A DNA stretch of 64,000 bases from Acidobacteriota bacterium (GCA_013289855.1 JABCZD010000001.1:310001-374000), one strand, 5' to 3'. Shown: positions 1 through 9,900, numbered from the stretch's first letter. Notes: generated by a model from the sequence alone, not told the origin. Made by a program: numbers and translations.

Positions 1-1
1 C

Positions 2-1165
2 TATTACAATCTCGCCGCCAAAGCTCTCGAAAAGTCTCTCGATTTAGAATCCACGCATCCCGTAGCCGCTCCGGCCACCAAGCATCTCGCCACCGTCTAC
101 TACGCCGAGCACCGTTTCACCGAGACGCTCGCCCTGGTGCAAAAAGCCATCGCACTCAATCCCAGCGACGTCACTCCCTACGCCCTGCTGGGCGATGCGC
201 GCAGCGAGATGGGCGAGTACGACCAAGCCTGGGCCGCCTACCGCCAGCTGCAAACCGCCGGCGACGCGCAATCCGCCGACGGCGGTGTCCAATACCTCGA
301 ACAAAGTCGCGCCTCCGTCCAAAGCTTCCTCACCGGCGATACCAAGTCCGCCATCGAGCACATGTGCCACGCCGTCGATATTTCCGTCACCTCGCGCATG
401 GCCAAGGAAAGCATCGCCTGGAGCCAATTCACGCTCGGTGATTATTATTTTCAAGCCGGAGACTTCGCGGACGCCAAGGCCGCCTACAACGACGCCCTCA
501 AAACCTATCCCGACTATCACCGCGCGCTGGCAGCATTGGCCAAAGTGGCCACCGCCGAAGGCCATCTCTCCGAGGCCATCGCGTTATATGAAAAAGCCAT
601 CAGCGTGATTCCGCTCCCCGCTTACGCCGCCGCTCTCGGCGACGTCCAGGCTAAAGCCGGTAACCTCGCCGCCGCGCAGAAGCAATATGATCTAGTAGAG
701 TTCATCGCCAAGCTAAACGCCTTCAATCAAACCGTCTACAATCGCGAGCTAGCCGTCTTTTACGCCGACCACGATATTCATCTGCAACAATCGCTCGAAC
801 TGGCCCGCAAAGAGTTCGACATTCGCCACGACGTTTACACTTGGGACGCCCTCTCCTGGGCGTTCTATAAAAATTCTCAGCCTCAGCAAGCCGCCGCGGC
901 CATCAAGGAAGCGCTGCGTCTCGAAACGAAAGACGCGCTCCTTTTATTTCACGCCGGCATGATCTACCAGCGTTTAGGCGAAAGCGAAAAGGCCCATGAT
1001 TATCTGCACCGCGCCATCGCCTTGAACCCGCAATTCCACGTCTTCTACGCGGACGCCGCGCGAGCCGCTCTGCAGGTACAATCAAATGCCTCAGTAGCCG
1101 CGGCGCAAAATCCGCACGGATCGAGGACGCCTGAGGACGCCCAGAGGACTGATGCGCAACCATAA
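2..1165 (+). CDS. TPR-repeat protein, 5' end outside window
   Basis: The frame is open from the first bases of the window, so the N-terminus is missing; the first possible internal start (GTG at 137) is not needed. The visible product, about 387 residues, is a string of degenerate tetratricopeptide repeats with the usual alternation of A, Y, G and P positions, for example around YQRLGESEKAHDYLHRAIAL near the C-terminus. TPR arrays are protein-interaction scaffolds; no catalytic domain is visible here. The stop overlaps the start of the nickel/cobalt permease gene by 14 nt, so the two are probably co-transcribed. A partner or substrate cannot be named from this fragment. Confidence 0.85.
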   Translation, partial: YYNLAAKALEKSLDLESTHPVAAPATKHLATVYYAEHRFTETLALVQKAIALNPSDVTPYALLGDARSEMGEYDQAWAAYRQLQTAGDAQSADGGVQYLEQSRASVQSFLTGDTKSAIEHMCHAVDISVTSRMAKESIAWSQFTLGDYYFQAGDFADAKAAYNDALKTYPDYHRALAALAKVATAEGHLSEAIALYEKAISVIPLPAYAAALGDVQAKAGNLAAAQKQYDLVEFIAKLNAFNQTVYNRELAVFYADHDIHLQQSLELARKEFDIRHDVYTWDALSWAFYKNSQPQQAAAAIKEALRLETKDALLLFHAGMIYQRLGESEKAHDYLHRAIALNPQFHVFYADAARAALQVQSNASVAAAQNPHGSRTPEDAQRTDAQP

Positions 1166-3656
1166 AATAACGCGTGTCCTGTTCGTCCTGCTCCTATTGT
1201 GTTCGTCGCTCGCCAATCCCCTGGCCATTGACGCCCATCCCATGGGCAATTTCAGCATCAGCCACTACGCAGGCATTCGCGTCTCGCCCGGTTTCATCGA
1301 ACTGCGCTACATCATCGACGTAGCGGAGATTCCCACCTATCAGGAGATGCAGGCCACCGGCATCATCCCCAAAGAAGGCGATCCAACTCTCCCGCCCTAT
1401 CTCGCCAACAAAGCAGCTCTGCTGGCTTCCGGCCTAACGCTCGATGTAAACGGCCAGTCACTTCCCTTGCAATTGATCTCGCAGGACGTAATCTTCCCCG
1501 CTGGCGCCGGCGGTTTGCCAACCATGAAACTCGGCTTCGTCTATCGCGCCGCACTCGACGATCTTTCGCCGGGCTCGCCGTACACCGTGCATTATCACGA
1601 CAACAATTTCGCTGGCCACGCCGGCTGGAAAGAAATCATCGTCACTGCCGACCCTGCTCTCGTACTAACCGCCAGCTCTGCGCCCACCACCGACCGCAGC
1701 GCGCAACTCTCCAACTATCCCACCGACCTCCTCAGCAGCCCGCCACAGAATCTCGACGCCACCTTCACCTTCGTCCCACCGTTCGCAAGCGCAAAGAACT
1801 CCGCGCCCGTCGTCAGCGGAAATCATGCCAAGCTCGCAAACCCCGCGACCTCCAAGCAAACAACCGCCATCGCGCCACCGCTTCCTTCTGCAAAATCGTC
1901 ACGCGCGCAACTTCCATCGTCCGCCCCAACACAATCGGAAACCCCTGCCACCGTCGCGCCTCCCGCAGCGACCTCGTCAACTCCAAAGATCCCCGCCCTT
2001 ACCGCCGCACCGCCAACCCTGCAAGCCAATCAGCAGTCCACTCCCCGCGACAAGTTCACCGAACTGATCTCCGCCCGCAATCTAAGTTTCTGGTTCCTCT
2101 TCACCGCTGCCCTAATCGCCGCAGGACTAGGCGCCTTGCATGCCCTCGAACCCGGCCATGGCAAAACCATCGTCGCAGCCTACCTGGTCGGCTCGCGCGG
2201 CACCGCCAAGCACGCCGTCTTCCTCGGCATCATCGTCACTGCCGCCCATACCGCCGGCGTCTATCTTCTCGGCGCCATCACTCTCTACGCCTCAAAATAT
2301 ATTCTTCCGGAACAACTCTATCCCTGGCTCGGCATGATCTCCGGAATCATCATCGCAGTCCTCGCCGCCTATCTCATGATTCGCGCATGGACCGGCGAGA
2401 CCGCCGACCACTCCCACGAACCCGGCAGCAATCACAGCCATTGGTTTTCTTCCCTGGGAAGCCTCAGCACCGCGGCGCAAAATGATCCCCAGCGCGAACC
2501 GAGAGACGCAGAACCCGCATCCGTGCCAGCGAAAAAAAACGTCTCTCTCACTCAGTTATTCACCCTAGGAATAACCGGTGGCATAGTCCCATGTCCCGCA
2601 GCGCTAGTAGTCCTCCTCGGCGCCCTCTCCCTGCACCGCGTCGCCCTCGGACTCTTCCTGATCGTAGCCTTCAGCCTCGGCCTCGCCGCCGTTTTAATCT
2701 CCATCGGCCTCTCGATGGTCTACGCCAGCCAATTCCTCGCCCGCTGGAAGAGCGACGGGCCCCTCGTCAAGCGCTGGCTCCCGGTCGCCTCCGCCACTTG
2801 CATGATGCTCCTCGGCCTGGCCATCGCCGTCCGCGCCTTCTTAACCACCGGCCTTGGCTCCGACTTCCTCGCCCAAGCCAAGCTCCCATCCTTCGTCGGC
2901 ATCGTCCTACTAGGCCTATTCCTCGGCATGCGCCACTCCACCGATCCCGACCACGTCGTCGCCGTCTCCACCATCGCCAGCCGCGAACGTTCCATCAGCC
3001 AGGGCGCGCTAATCGGCATGCTCTGGGGCGTCGGCCACACGCTAACCATCTTCCTCGTCGGATCCGGCATCATCCTTTTCGGCTTGGTAATTCCGCCCAG
3101 AGTCGGCCTCTCGATGGAGTTCTCAGTAGCCCTGATGCTCATCCTCCTCGGCGTTCTAAACCTCACCGGCGCGCTCCGCTGGCTCAACAATCGCTTCGCC
3201 CCAGCCAATCGCAACACCGCGCACGACATGTCAGCTCCCGCCAATTCCGCAACCGCCTCCGCAACGCCTCAAGACAGCCCGCTCGACGGACGCCTAAACA
3301 AACTAATGAAGCGCTACGGCCGCTACCAAATCTTCCGCCCCCTAGTCATCGGACTAGTCCACGGCCTGGCCGGCTCCGCAGCCGTAGCCCTATTGGTGCT
3401 CTCCACCATCCGCAGCCCGCTCTGGGCCATCGCCTACCTCCTAGTCTTCGGCTTCGGCACCGTCCTCGGCATGATGCTCATGACCTCTGCCATGGCCATC
3501 CCCGTCGCCATCACCGGCAAACATTTCGAAACCGCCGGCCGCTACCTCTCTCCAATCTCCGGGGTCGTCAGCACCGCTTTCGGCCTCTTCCTCGTCTATC
3601 AAATCGGTTTCGTTGACGGCCTTTTCCGCTCTACCGTCCACTGGACCCCGCAGTAG
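1152..3656 (+). CDS. Fused NicO/RcnA-like and NiCoT-like nickel/cobalt permease
   Basis: 834-residue membrane protein. A signal peptide (about residues 1-27) leads into a periplasmic part, then a Pro/Ala/Ser-rich linker (about 215-300). The first permease half carries HALEPGHGK at about residue 330, the signature of the RcnA/NicO nickel-cobalt efflux family. A cytoplasmic His-containing loop follows. The second half carries HSTDPDH at about residue 595, an HX4DH motif as in NiCoT/HoxN and UreH-like transporters. Single-domain members of these families are about 280-370 residues, so this is a tandem fusion. The expected role is transport of Ni2+ or Co2+ across the inner membrane; the direction is not decided by sequence. 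The gene overlaps the upstream TPR gene. GTG or ATG choice is not an issue: ATG at 1152 opens directly into the hydrophobic signal. Confidence 0.8.
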   Translation: MRNHKITRVLFVLLLLCSSLANPLAIDAHPMGNFSISHYAGIRVSPGFIELRYIIDVAEIPTYQEMQATGIIPKEGDPTLPPYLANKAALLASGLTLDVNGQSLPLQLISQDVIFPAGAGGLPTMKLGFVYRAALDDLSPGSPYTVHYHDNNFAGHAGWKEIIVTADPALVLTASSAPTTDRSAQLSNYPTDLLSSPPQNLDATFTFVPPFASAKNSAPVVSGNHAKLANPATSKQTTAIAPPLPSAKSSRAQLPSSAPTQSETPATVAPPAATSSTPKIPALTAAPPTLQANQQSTPRDKFTELISARNLSFWFLFTAALIAAGLGALHALEPGHGKTIVAAYLVGSRGTAKHAVFLGIIVTAAHTAGVYLLGAITLYASKYILPEQLYPWLGMISGIIIAVLAAYLMIRAWTGETADHSHEPGSNHSHWFSSLGSLSTAAQNDPQREPRDAEPASVPAKKNVSLTQLFTLGITGGIVPCPAALVVLLGALSLHRVALGLFLIVAFSLGLAAVLISIGLSMVYASQFLARWKSDGPLVKRWLPVASATCMMLLGLAIAVRAFLTTGLGSDFLAQAKLPSFVGIVLLGLFLGMRHSTDPDHVVAVSTIASRERSISQGALIGMLWGVGHTLTIFLVGSGIILFGLVIPPRVGLSMEFSVALMLILLGVLNLTGALRWLNNRFAPANRNTAHDMSAPANSATASATPQDSPLDGRLNKLMKRYGRYQIFRPLVIGLVHGLAGSAAVALLVLSTIRSPLWAIAYLLVFGFGTVLGMMLMTSAMAIPVAITGKHFETAGRYLSPISGVVSTAFGLFLVYQIGFVDGLFRSTVHWTPQ

Positions 3657-3789
3657 CCCCATCGAACTAAATTTCTACGCCGCCGCAGAAATTTATATCC
3701 CGCGCTCGCAGAAAAACATCCATACCGTGTGGCTTCACAAGCGCCACAAATAATTGTTGCGCAGGAGTTGTTGCGCCGGAGGAAGTAGC

Positions 3790-4572
3790 ATGCGCGTATT
3801 ACGAATCATCCCCCAGTTCCTCTTCGTCCCACTATTGCTCTTGGCCTGCGCCGCCCTTTCCGCGCAAAACGAACCCTCCCGCGTTAAAAATATCGTCCTG
3901 GTCCACGGCGCCTGGGCCGACGCCTCCGGCTGGAAATCCGTCTTCGACATCCTCACCAAAGACGGCTACAACGTCACCATGGTCCAGGAACCCGAGACCA
4001 CCTTTAAAGATGACGTCGCCGCCACCAAGCGCATCCTGGACCTCCAGGACGGACCCACTATCCTCGTCGCCCACAGCTACGGCGGCGCGGTAATCACCGA
4101 AGCCGGCATTCACCCTTCCGTAGTCGGCCTCGTCTACATCGCCGCGCACATGCCAGACGCCGGCGAAACCGAATCCGCCGACGGCAAACGCTTCCCCAGC
4201 GACCTCGCCAAATCCGACGCCATCAAGAAAACCCCCGACGGCTTCACCTACATCGACCCCGCCCAGTTCCACGAATACTTCGCCGCCGACCTCCCCGCCG
4301 AGCAAGCCGCCTTCATGGCCCGCTCCCAGGTCTTCAACCTCGGCGACAATTTTTCCGCACCCATTACCGTCGCCGCCTGGCGCACCAAGCCCAGCTGGAT
4401 GCTCGTCGCCGGCTCCGACCGCACCATCAATCCCGACCTCGAACGCTGGTACGCCACCCGCGCCGGCAGCCACAAAGTAGAAGCCCCCGGCGCCAGCCAC
4501 TGCGTCTACATCTCCCACGCCAAAGAAGCCGCCGCCCTAATCGAAGAAGCCTCCACCCACACCAAAAACTAG
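3790..4572 (+). CDS. Secreted alpha/beta hydrolase (EstC-like)
   Basis: 260 residues from ATG 3790, chosen because GGAGGA lies at 3778-3783 with good spacing and because a signal peptide (hydrophobic LLLLACAALSAQ) then begins the protein. VLVHGAWADASGW gives the oxyanion-hole HG motif, AHSYGGA holds the nucleophile serine, and a C-terminal GASHCV supplies the likely catalytic His. This pattern fits small esterase-like hydrolases related to EstC, salicylate esterases and plant hydroxynitrile lyase-like folds. The substrate is unknown. The gene is monocistronic in appearance and converges on the TIR-like gene 11 nt downstream. Confidence 0.8.
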   Translation: MRVLRIIPQFLFVPLLLLACAALSAQNEPSRVKNIVLVHGAWADASGWKSVFDILTKDGYNVTMVQEPETTFKDDVAATKRILDLQDGPTILVAHSYGGAVITEAGIHPSVVGLVYIAAHMPDAGETESADGKRFPSDLAKSDAIKKTPDGFTYIDPAQFHEYFAADLPAEQAAFMARSQVFNLGDNFSAPITVAAWRTKPSWMLVAGSDRTINPDLERWYATRAGSHKVEAPGASHCVYISHAKEAAALIEEASTHTKN

Positions 4573-4583
4573 CGCACCAATCG

Positions 4584-5198
4584 TTAAGACACGATTTTAT
4601 TCGCAAAATCCGCAGCCATGGCGCTTACATCTCCGAACACTCGTGCGGTGAACAGCGAATCGCTCCCCGCCTGTGCCAGCACCGGCGGGAGCGCTTTGCG
4701 CAATTTCCGATAGATTCGCCACATCTGCTGCACGGTAGGTTGTCTGCCGGGCCTGCGAAACATGCTGCACAGCTCCCGAAACAGGCCCGCGACCGTTCCG
4801 TCATGAATGAATGGATCCGTCCCGTTCAAGTCGCTAAGAGATTTCGCGAGCCTGAATCTTCTCGATTCACACACGAACCACCGGTGATTCTTGCCGGGCC
4901 TGCTCTTCTCGTGTGCCACGGAAAGCCCCAGCTCAAATGGCATGTTGAATCTGGGCGTGCGTGGCGACTTGCCGTCCAGTTCGACTCTGGAGAGATCGTG
5001 GATGGAATACCGGCATTCGCGGATTAAATCAAGAATGCGGTCTAGCCGTCGCGAGCTGGTGGCAATCTCCAGCGTGGCGCGCGGCACAAATCCAAACGCA
5101 CAAATGCCGCTGATAAATGCCAGGAAGAGGCTCTCAAACTTCTCGTCGTACGGTATGTTCAGGAAAACTCTATCGGCTGGCTTTGGCGAGCTTGCCAC
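4584..5198 (-). CDS. TIR-like / nucleoside-deoxyribosyltransferase-like protein
   Basis: 204 residues from GTG 5198, preceded by AAGAGG with 7-nt spacing inside the upstream gene. Visible motifs are VFLNIPYDEKFES at the N-terminus, a central LIRECRYSIHDLSRVE, and PRFNMPFELGLSVA. The last resembles the xxxFELG segment carrying the catalytic Glu in TIR-like nucleotide-binding proteins and nucleoside 2-deoxyribosyltransferase-like folds. Family members of this look are usually annotated hypothetical. Inference: a Rossmannoid NAD+- or nucleotide-cleaving effector. It overlaps the small HTH gene by 29 nt, which implies translational coupling. No phage or plasmid gene is adjacent, so a defence role is only a hypothesis. 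Confidence 0.55.
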   Translation of the reverse strand: MASSPKPADRVFLNIPYDEKFESLFLAFISGICAFGFVPRATLEIATSSRRLDRILDLIRECRYSIHDLSRVELDGKSPRTPRFNMPFELGLSVAHEKSRPGKNHRWFVCESRRFRLAKSLSDLNGTDPFIHDGTVAGLFRELCSMFRRPGRQPTVQQMWRIYRKLRKALPPVLAQAGSDSLFTARVFGDVSAMAADFANKIVS

Positions 5199-5439
5199 GA
5201 GCGTGCCTCTTGCGCGACGGGGATTTCTTGGCGGCTCCGGATTGCTTCTCGAAGTTCAACTGCACCTTATACGATTTGTTTCTGCGCTTTGCGGTATGGC
5301 CGTTCGCTCCCGGCGCACCGTCGCCGTTCAGGATTGAACGCGTAATAGTCAGCAGCTTCTTCAAACGAGAACGCGGCACACCCAGCGTCTCAGCTGTTTC
5401 TTCCGGCGTGGCAAATCGTCCATCGATGATGGTTTGCAT
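5170..5439 (-). CDS. Small HTH protein coupled to TIR-like gene
   Basis: 89 residues. Residues about 9-30 (FATPEETAETLGVPRSRLKK) read as a helix-turn-helix of the excisionase/antitoxin type. The rest is a basic Lys/Arg/Ser-rich tail (AAKKSPSRKRHARGKL) likely to touch nucleic acid. It lies first in a two-gene unit and its last 29 nt overlap the TIR-like gene, the arrangement expected of a regulator or antidote with its effector. No strong Shine-Dalgarno precedes ATG 5439. It could instead be a simple transcriptional regulator unrelated to conflict biology. Confidence 0.6.
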   Translation of the reverse strand: MQTIIDGRFATPEETAETLGVPRSRLKKLLTITRSILNGDGAPGANGHTAKRRNKSYKVQLNFEKQSGAAKKSPSRKRHARGKLAKASR

Positions 5440-5548
5440 ATCGTTCTGCTCTTTATTTTACTCCCAGTACGGCTCCGTTTCTATCGCTAAGTCGGCTCGC
5501 GGCTTTTCCGAATCCGTCTTCGATAATACCTGCCACGCGCAGCCGCCT

Positions 5549-5703
5549 TCACCGGCGCGAAAACTCCACCCCACACCTCCACACCCCGCTACTCTGCTCC
5601 CGCACATCCGCAATCCTCGCCCCCACAAACATCGGCGCCACCCGCTCTCCTTCCCCGCAAACGGCACCGCAATCCGCACCTCCATATCCTTCGGTCTATG
5701 CAC
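5549..5703 (-). pseudogene. Possible decayed PilZ-domain fragment
   Basis: A 48-codon open stretch (5549-5695) with no start codon ends VADVRE-like: it reads VAPMFVGARIADVREQSSG and then WRCGVEFSRR before its stop. The GVEF ending and spacing recall the C-terminus of PilZ (cyclic-di-GMP binding) domains. A second frame just upstream (to 5703) encodes DMEVRIAVPFAGKESG, which would fit the preceding strand if one base had been lost or gained near 5655. The N-terminal RxxxR motif is absent. This is a weak call from short similarity only. Confidence 0.25.
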
Positions 5704-5955
5704 TTAATGTGCGAGCATTTACAAAGCCGGTGAGTGGTGCGGGGCATCGCGAAATTGTGGCATGCGGGTCTCCTCAACCCGGCGCCTACAGGATTTCCCG
5801 TATTCACCGCCTGCCGCCAAGAAATCCAAAATATCTCTTCGTAGCCTAGAAGCCCCTCTCTCTCCGAAAGCGCGGACCTCGAATCCGCGCTCCTTTAATT
5901 TCACCGACGCTCTTGTGAAAGCGATGAGCAGGAGCGTCCTCGAAGAGAGGGCTTA
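5704..5955. other. Non-coding stretch of the accessory pocket
   Basis: No convincing gene is seen. Short open frames exist on both strands but lack family-like motifs and ribosome-binding sites. Together with 5440-5703 this makes a gap of about 516 nt between divergent genes that must hold the promoters of the HTH/TIR-like pair and of the membrane protein at 5956; no clear -35/-10 pair was recognised. Confidence 0.4.
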
Positions 5956-6708
5956 GTGATTCCACACATTTACCGCCTACTGAAGCAGGCTCTTTTAGAA
6001 ATGCCGCCGATTATGTCAAGCAATTGGGTGCCGGTTTTAATGGCTGTAGGAGTGTTCTTTTTGACTCTGTTGTTCATGTATTTGCACGGGCGGAACTCCA
6101 AGAAGAGCCAGTCGAAGGCGGACCTTTTCATTGGTCTCGCGGTGGCAGTCGGTGGTTCGTGTTTCCTCTATGTTTGCAGCATCGTACTTACCATCTACAA
6201 CGACCATCAACAACTCGTTCTCGCAAACACTTCACAGCAAAACGAGATATCTGAACTAAAGAATCGACTTACGGAAGCAGCAAAGAATGCAGCGACGCAG
6301 CCTGTAACAGCGACTCACCTTATAACAACGACAGAATCCGGCAATTCTCTTCGTAGAAGGATCTTGCGTATTGCAAACGAGACAGAAGCATTTGAAACGC
6401 AAAGAAATCTTGACCGGGCCGGAATTGACATGACCAGAGACGCACGAGGCACAATTCCTGCGTTAATCAAGTTCGACGACGACACCGCGGGGATGTACAT
6501 CAGCAGCGGTTTGAAAGAAAAGACCATCAGGATTATTCAAGAGTTAAAAACTAGAGGCATTGATGTCAGGAATTTGGAATTCTACGCACAGCAAGGCGCA
6601 TTGAAGGGGCCGGGGTACGGCGAGCTACAACGATTTAGAGAATTGGCTTATCGCTTGGACGCTAGCGGTAGCGTCATCAAAACCGCGTATCATTCTGGCC
6701 GCCCTTGA
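5956..6708 (+). CDS. Uncharacterised two-TM membrane protein
   Basis: 250 residues from GTG 5956, preceded by GAGAGG at 5945-5950. Two membrane segments occupy about residues 24-45 and 58-82, followed by a short coiled-coil-like stretch (NEISELKNRLTEAAKN) and a soluble C-terminal domain of about 120 residues that I do not recognise. Base composition is visibly more AT-rich than the flanking genes, and the gene sits in the same accessory pocket as the TIR-like pair, so recent acquisition is plausible. An alternative start is ATG 6001. The function is unknown. Confidence 0.65.
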   Translation: MIPHIYRLLKQALLEMPPIMSSNWVPVLMAVGVFFLTLLFMYLHGRNSKKSQSKADLFIGLAVAVGGSCFLYVCSIVLTIYNDHQQLVLANTSQQNEISELKNRLTEAAKNAATQPVTATHLITTTESGNSLRRRILRIANETEAFETQRNLDRAGIDMTRDARGTIPALIKFDDDTAGMYISSGLKEKTIRIIQELKTRGIDVRNLEFYAQQGALKGPGYGELQRFRELAYRLDASGSVIKTAYHSGRP

Positions 6709-6740
6709 CGCCGTCGCTGACCAAATTTCTAGGGCCTCTC

Positions 6741-6850
6741 TAACCCCAACAGAATCTCTCTCTTTCGCACGAATCACCGTAACCCCAACAGAATCTTACT
6801 CTTTCGCACGCATCACCCCTAAACCCAATGGAATCTTACTCTTTCAAGTT
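6741..6850. repeat. Three imperfect 39-40 bp direct repeats
   Basis: Units begin at 6741, 6780 and 6820, each opening TAA(A/C)CCCAA and continuing GAATC then CTCTTTC. The first two are nearly identical for about 38 bp; the third diverges after about 30 bp. They lie directly downstream of the membrane-protein gene and before the terminator of the TonB receptor gene. The role is unknown; they could be a decayed satellite or a replication-slippage product. Confidence 0.75.
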
Positions 6851-6920
6851 GCCCCCCGGGGGTGGGATCGACCTGGTAACTCTGATCAAAATTCCGTTGA
6901 ACAAACGTCGGCGCCTTCAA

Positions 6921-6962
6921 CAAAAACAAAAGGGGCGATCTGAACTTCCAGAACGCCCCTTC
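6921..6962 (-). terminator. Rho-independent terminator of the TonB-receptor gene
   Basis: On the minus strand, AAGGGGCG (complement of 6954-6961) pairs with CGCCCCTT (complement of 6930-6937) over 8 bp, followed by a T-rich run (complement of AAAAACAAAA at 6922-6931). It lies about 40 nt after the receptor stop codon. Confidence 0.85.
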
Positions 6963-6999
6963 CACTCTGCCTCTGCCTGCGGCAGCCGAACGGCTCAGC

Positions 7000-9900
7000 C
7001 TAGAAAATGAACCGGCCGCTCAGCTGGAACGCACGCGCATTGTTCGCCGTGCTGGTGTAGGTGTTGAATTGCGGACTCCCGAACTGGTTGATGTAACCCG
7101 CGAAATTCGGGTGGTTGAGAATGTTGAACGCTTCCCAGCGCAACTGGAAATACTTGCTTTCCGTGAAATGGAAGGTCTTGCTGAATTCGGAGTCGAGGTC
7201 CGTAAATCCGGCCAGCCGCAACTGATTGCGTCCGCTCGTTCCGTTTTGTTCCAGCAAGGGCTCGGACACAGGAAAGCTGGTCGGCTCGGCAAACGCCGTG
7301 GAAAACGGCACAGGATGCAGCATCGTGGCGGTGCCGTTCACCAAAGTATTGGTGACGTTGCCGCCGTTGTTGGTTCCGTTCAGCAGCAGATCGTTGATCG
7401 AAACCTGATCCGCCGCCGGGCAACTGGCGAGCGGTACGCCTCCCGGCAAATTGCACAAGGTAACAGGTGCAGCCAGAATGGAAGCAGGCAGCCCCGATTG
7501 CGTCGTGAAAATGCCGCTTTGGCTCCAGCCATCGAGCACATATTTCTTCCAGCCGTGGAAACCTTTCGCAAACGGAATCTCATACGTGTAGCTCAACACG
7601 AAGCGATTCCGGATATCGAACTCGGAATTAGCACGCTGGAAGGATATGGGTTGCGCGGCATCCAGCGGCAGCGCGCTGTCGTTGATCAACACTCCCAAAG
7701 CATCGGAAATGTCATCGATGGTGTGCGCCAAGGTGTAGTTCGCCTGGAACGTAAGTCCGTTCTTGAACCGGCGGATACCCTCCACCTGCAGCGAGTTGTA
7801 AGTGGAGGTCCCGGTGCTCTGCACTTGGGTGACGGCATCAAATCGCGGATCGATCAGGTTGTTCAGGCCATTTGGAGTGATGCCATTGCCGCCGACTTCG
7901 CTCAGCGAAGTATTGATGAACTGCTGCTGTCGCGCAGTCTGATCCGCAAAACTCGTTGGCGCGGCGGGGATGTTCGCCGGGTTCACCAAGTTAATCGGCT
8001 CGCTCACCTGCAGACGATCGCTGTGGCTACCGACGTAGGTGACTTTCAAAACTAGATCGTGTGGAAGCTGGTACTCCACGCCAAAGTCCCATTGTTGGTT
8101 GCGAGGGTTTTTGAGGTTTTGGTCCACTGGATCAAAACCTCCGAAATCCGCCACGGTTGGCGAAAACGTACCCAAACCGGCCAGGGCCGCCTGTTGGATG
8201 GGCGCGGTACCGGCAATCAAATTTGCCAGCGTATTGCCATTGATAAACGAGTTTGCCCCTACGGAAATCGCACTCGTAAATGGCGGCGCGAACCGCAGGT
8301 TGGTGATGGGATTCAGGTAGATGAAATCGTAAGCGATGCCGTAACCGCCGCGGAAAACAATCTTGCCGTTGCCGGGGTTCCAGGCGAAGCCGAGCCTCGG
8401 CGCGGGATTATAGTTGCGGTTGAACGCTGTGCCTCCCAGATCGACGCCGCCAAGCGCACCAACTCCGAGGAGGCCGATGGGCGTGTGATTGTTCGGGTCA
8501 AGGTTGGAGAGCAGATTAGCGCCTTCCGATACGCCGCCGGAAGTCTCAAAGCGGAATCCGAGATTGAGGGTCAGCGCCCGGGTCACGCGATAGTCGTCTT
8601 GCACGAATCCGAACGCGTCGAGTGAGAAGTTATGCCGATCGGTGGAACCCAGTATCTGCGTGAAAGAAGTCGGCGTTCCAGCCTGAAAAGCCGCGATGTT
8701 CGCATAGGAAATGCTTCCGAAGGCGTTGTTCTCGAACGTGCTCGGCGCCTGGTAACGGTCGATTTCGCCGCCAAACTTAAACGTGTGCTTTCCCTTGGTC
8801 CAGGACACTACGTCCAAGTACTGAAACGTGTTTTGCGTGCGCCCCTGCGGAAGAATGATGGTAGTGCCAAAGGAAGACGTGCCGTCGCCAAAAAAAACTT
8901 CCGGGCCAGTGGGGAACGGAGAATTTATCGGAAAGTCTGGATTGGACCGCCCGAAGCCGAAATGAAAGGAGTTGACCAAGTTGGTGGTAAATACCGATGT
9001 GTAGCCAACGGTGACGTCGCGGGGCTCCGAGGTTACGGAAGCGCCAAACCCCGGAAGATTGGAGAAAATAAACGTTAGACTGGGACTCACCTGCACCGAC
9101 GGTGCTTGCCCGTATTTGACGAACAGCGTGTCTTTGCCGCCGCGCAAGATCTGGTCGACGCGGACTTCCCAAATATTTCCGCTCAAGGTGTTGGCGGACG
9201 ACTCTGGCAAGCTGCCGGTAGGCGATGTGAATGCGCCATTGGAATTAAATAACGCCTTCGACGTGGGATCGGTAATGCCTGCTACCTGCGCGGGCGTTAA
9301 AACGTTGGCGATGACCGTCGCTCCCGAGCCAGCGGTTCGTTCAACTTCCCCCGAGCCGTAGAAAAATGTTTTGTCCTTGATGATCGGGCCGCCGAAATTT
9401 CCTCCGCCCTGATTTTGCACCACCTTCGCCACCGGTCCGCCCGCAGGCGTGAAGTAACCGCGCGCGTCTCCCAAGCCGCTGTTCTGGAAGTAGTCATACG
9501 CTTCGCCGTGATAGGAGTTGCTTCCGCTCTTGGTCAGGATCTGCACCTGCGAGCCGGAATTGCGGCCGAACTCCGCGTCGAAATTGTTGGTGATAACTTT
9601 TACTTCCGCAACGCTGTCCTGCACAAAGGCCGCGCCGGATTCACCCGTTACCGAGATGTCGGTGGCCGTGACTCCGTCCAGCGTAATGTTGTTCGATCGG
9701 CCGCGCGATCCGTTGGAGTTAAAGCTTCCTGCGCCAAGAAAGGGATTGTTGACCGACACCGGAACCGTCCCCGGCGATAACGTGGCAAAAACCACGGGGT
9801 CGCGGGCCTGATTCGGAAGCGCCAAGACTTCTTCCGCATTGAGGGAATCGCTCACTTGCGCGGTGGAAACATCCATGGTCGGAAGTGCGCTCGATTCCAC

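Noticed and set aside
903..1163. Arg-rich minus-strand frames opposite the TPR and permease genes
   Set aside because: High-GC shadow frames with no motif; many similar ones occur opposite the other genes.
2591..3616. 341-residue Arg/Pro-rich + frame
   Set aside because: Out-of-frame shadow inside the permease gene with biased composition.
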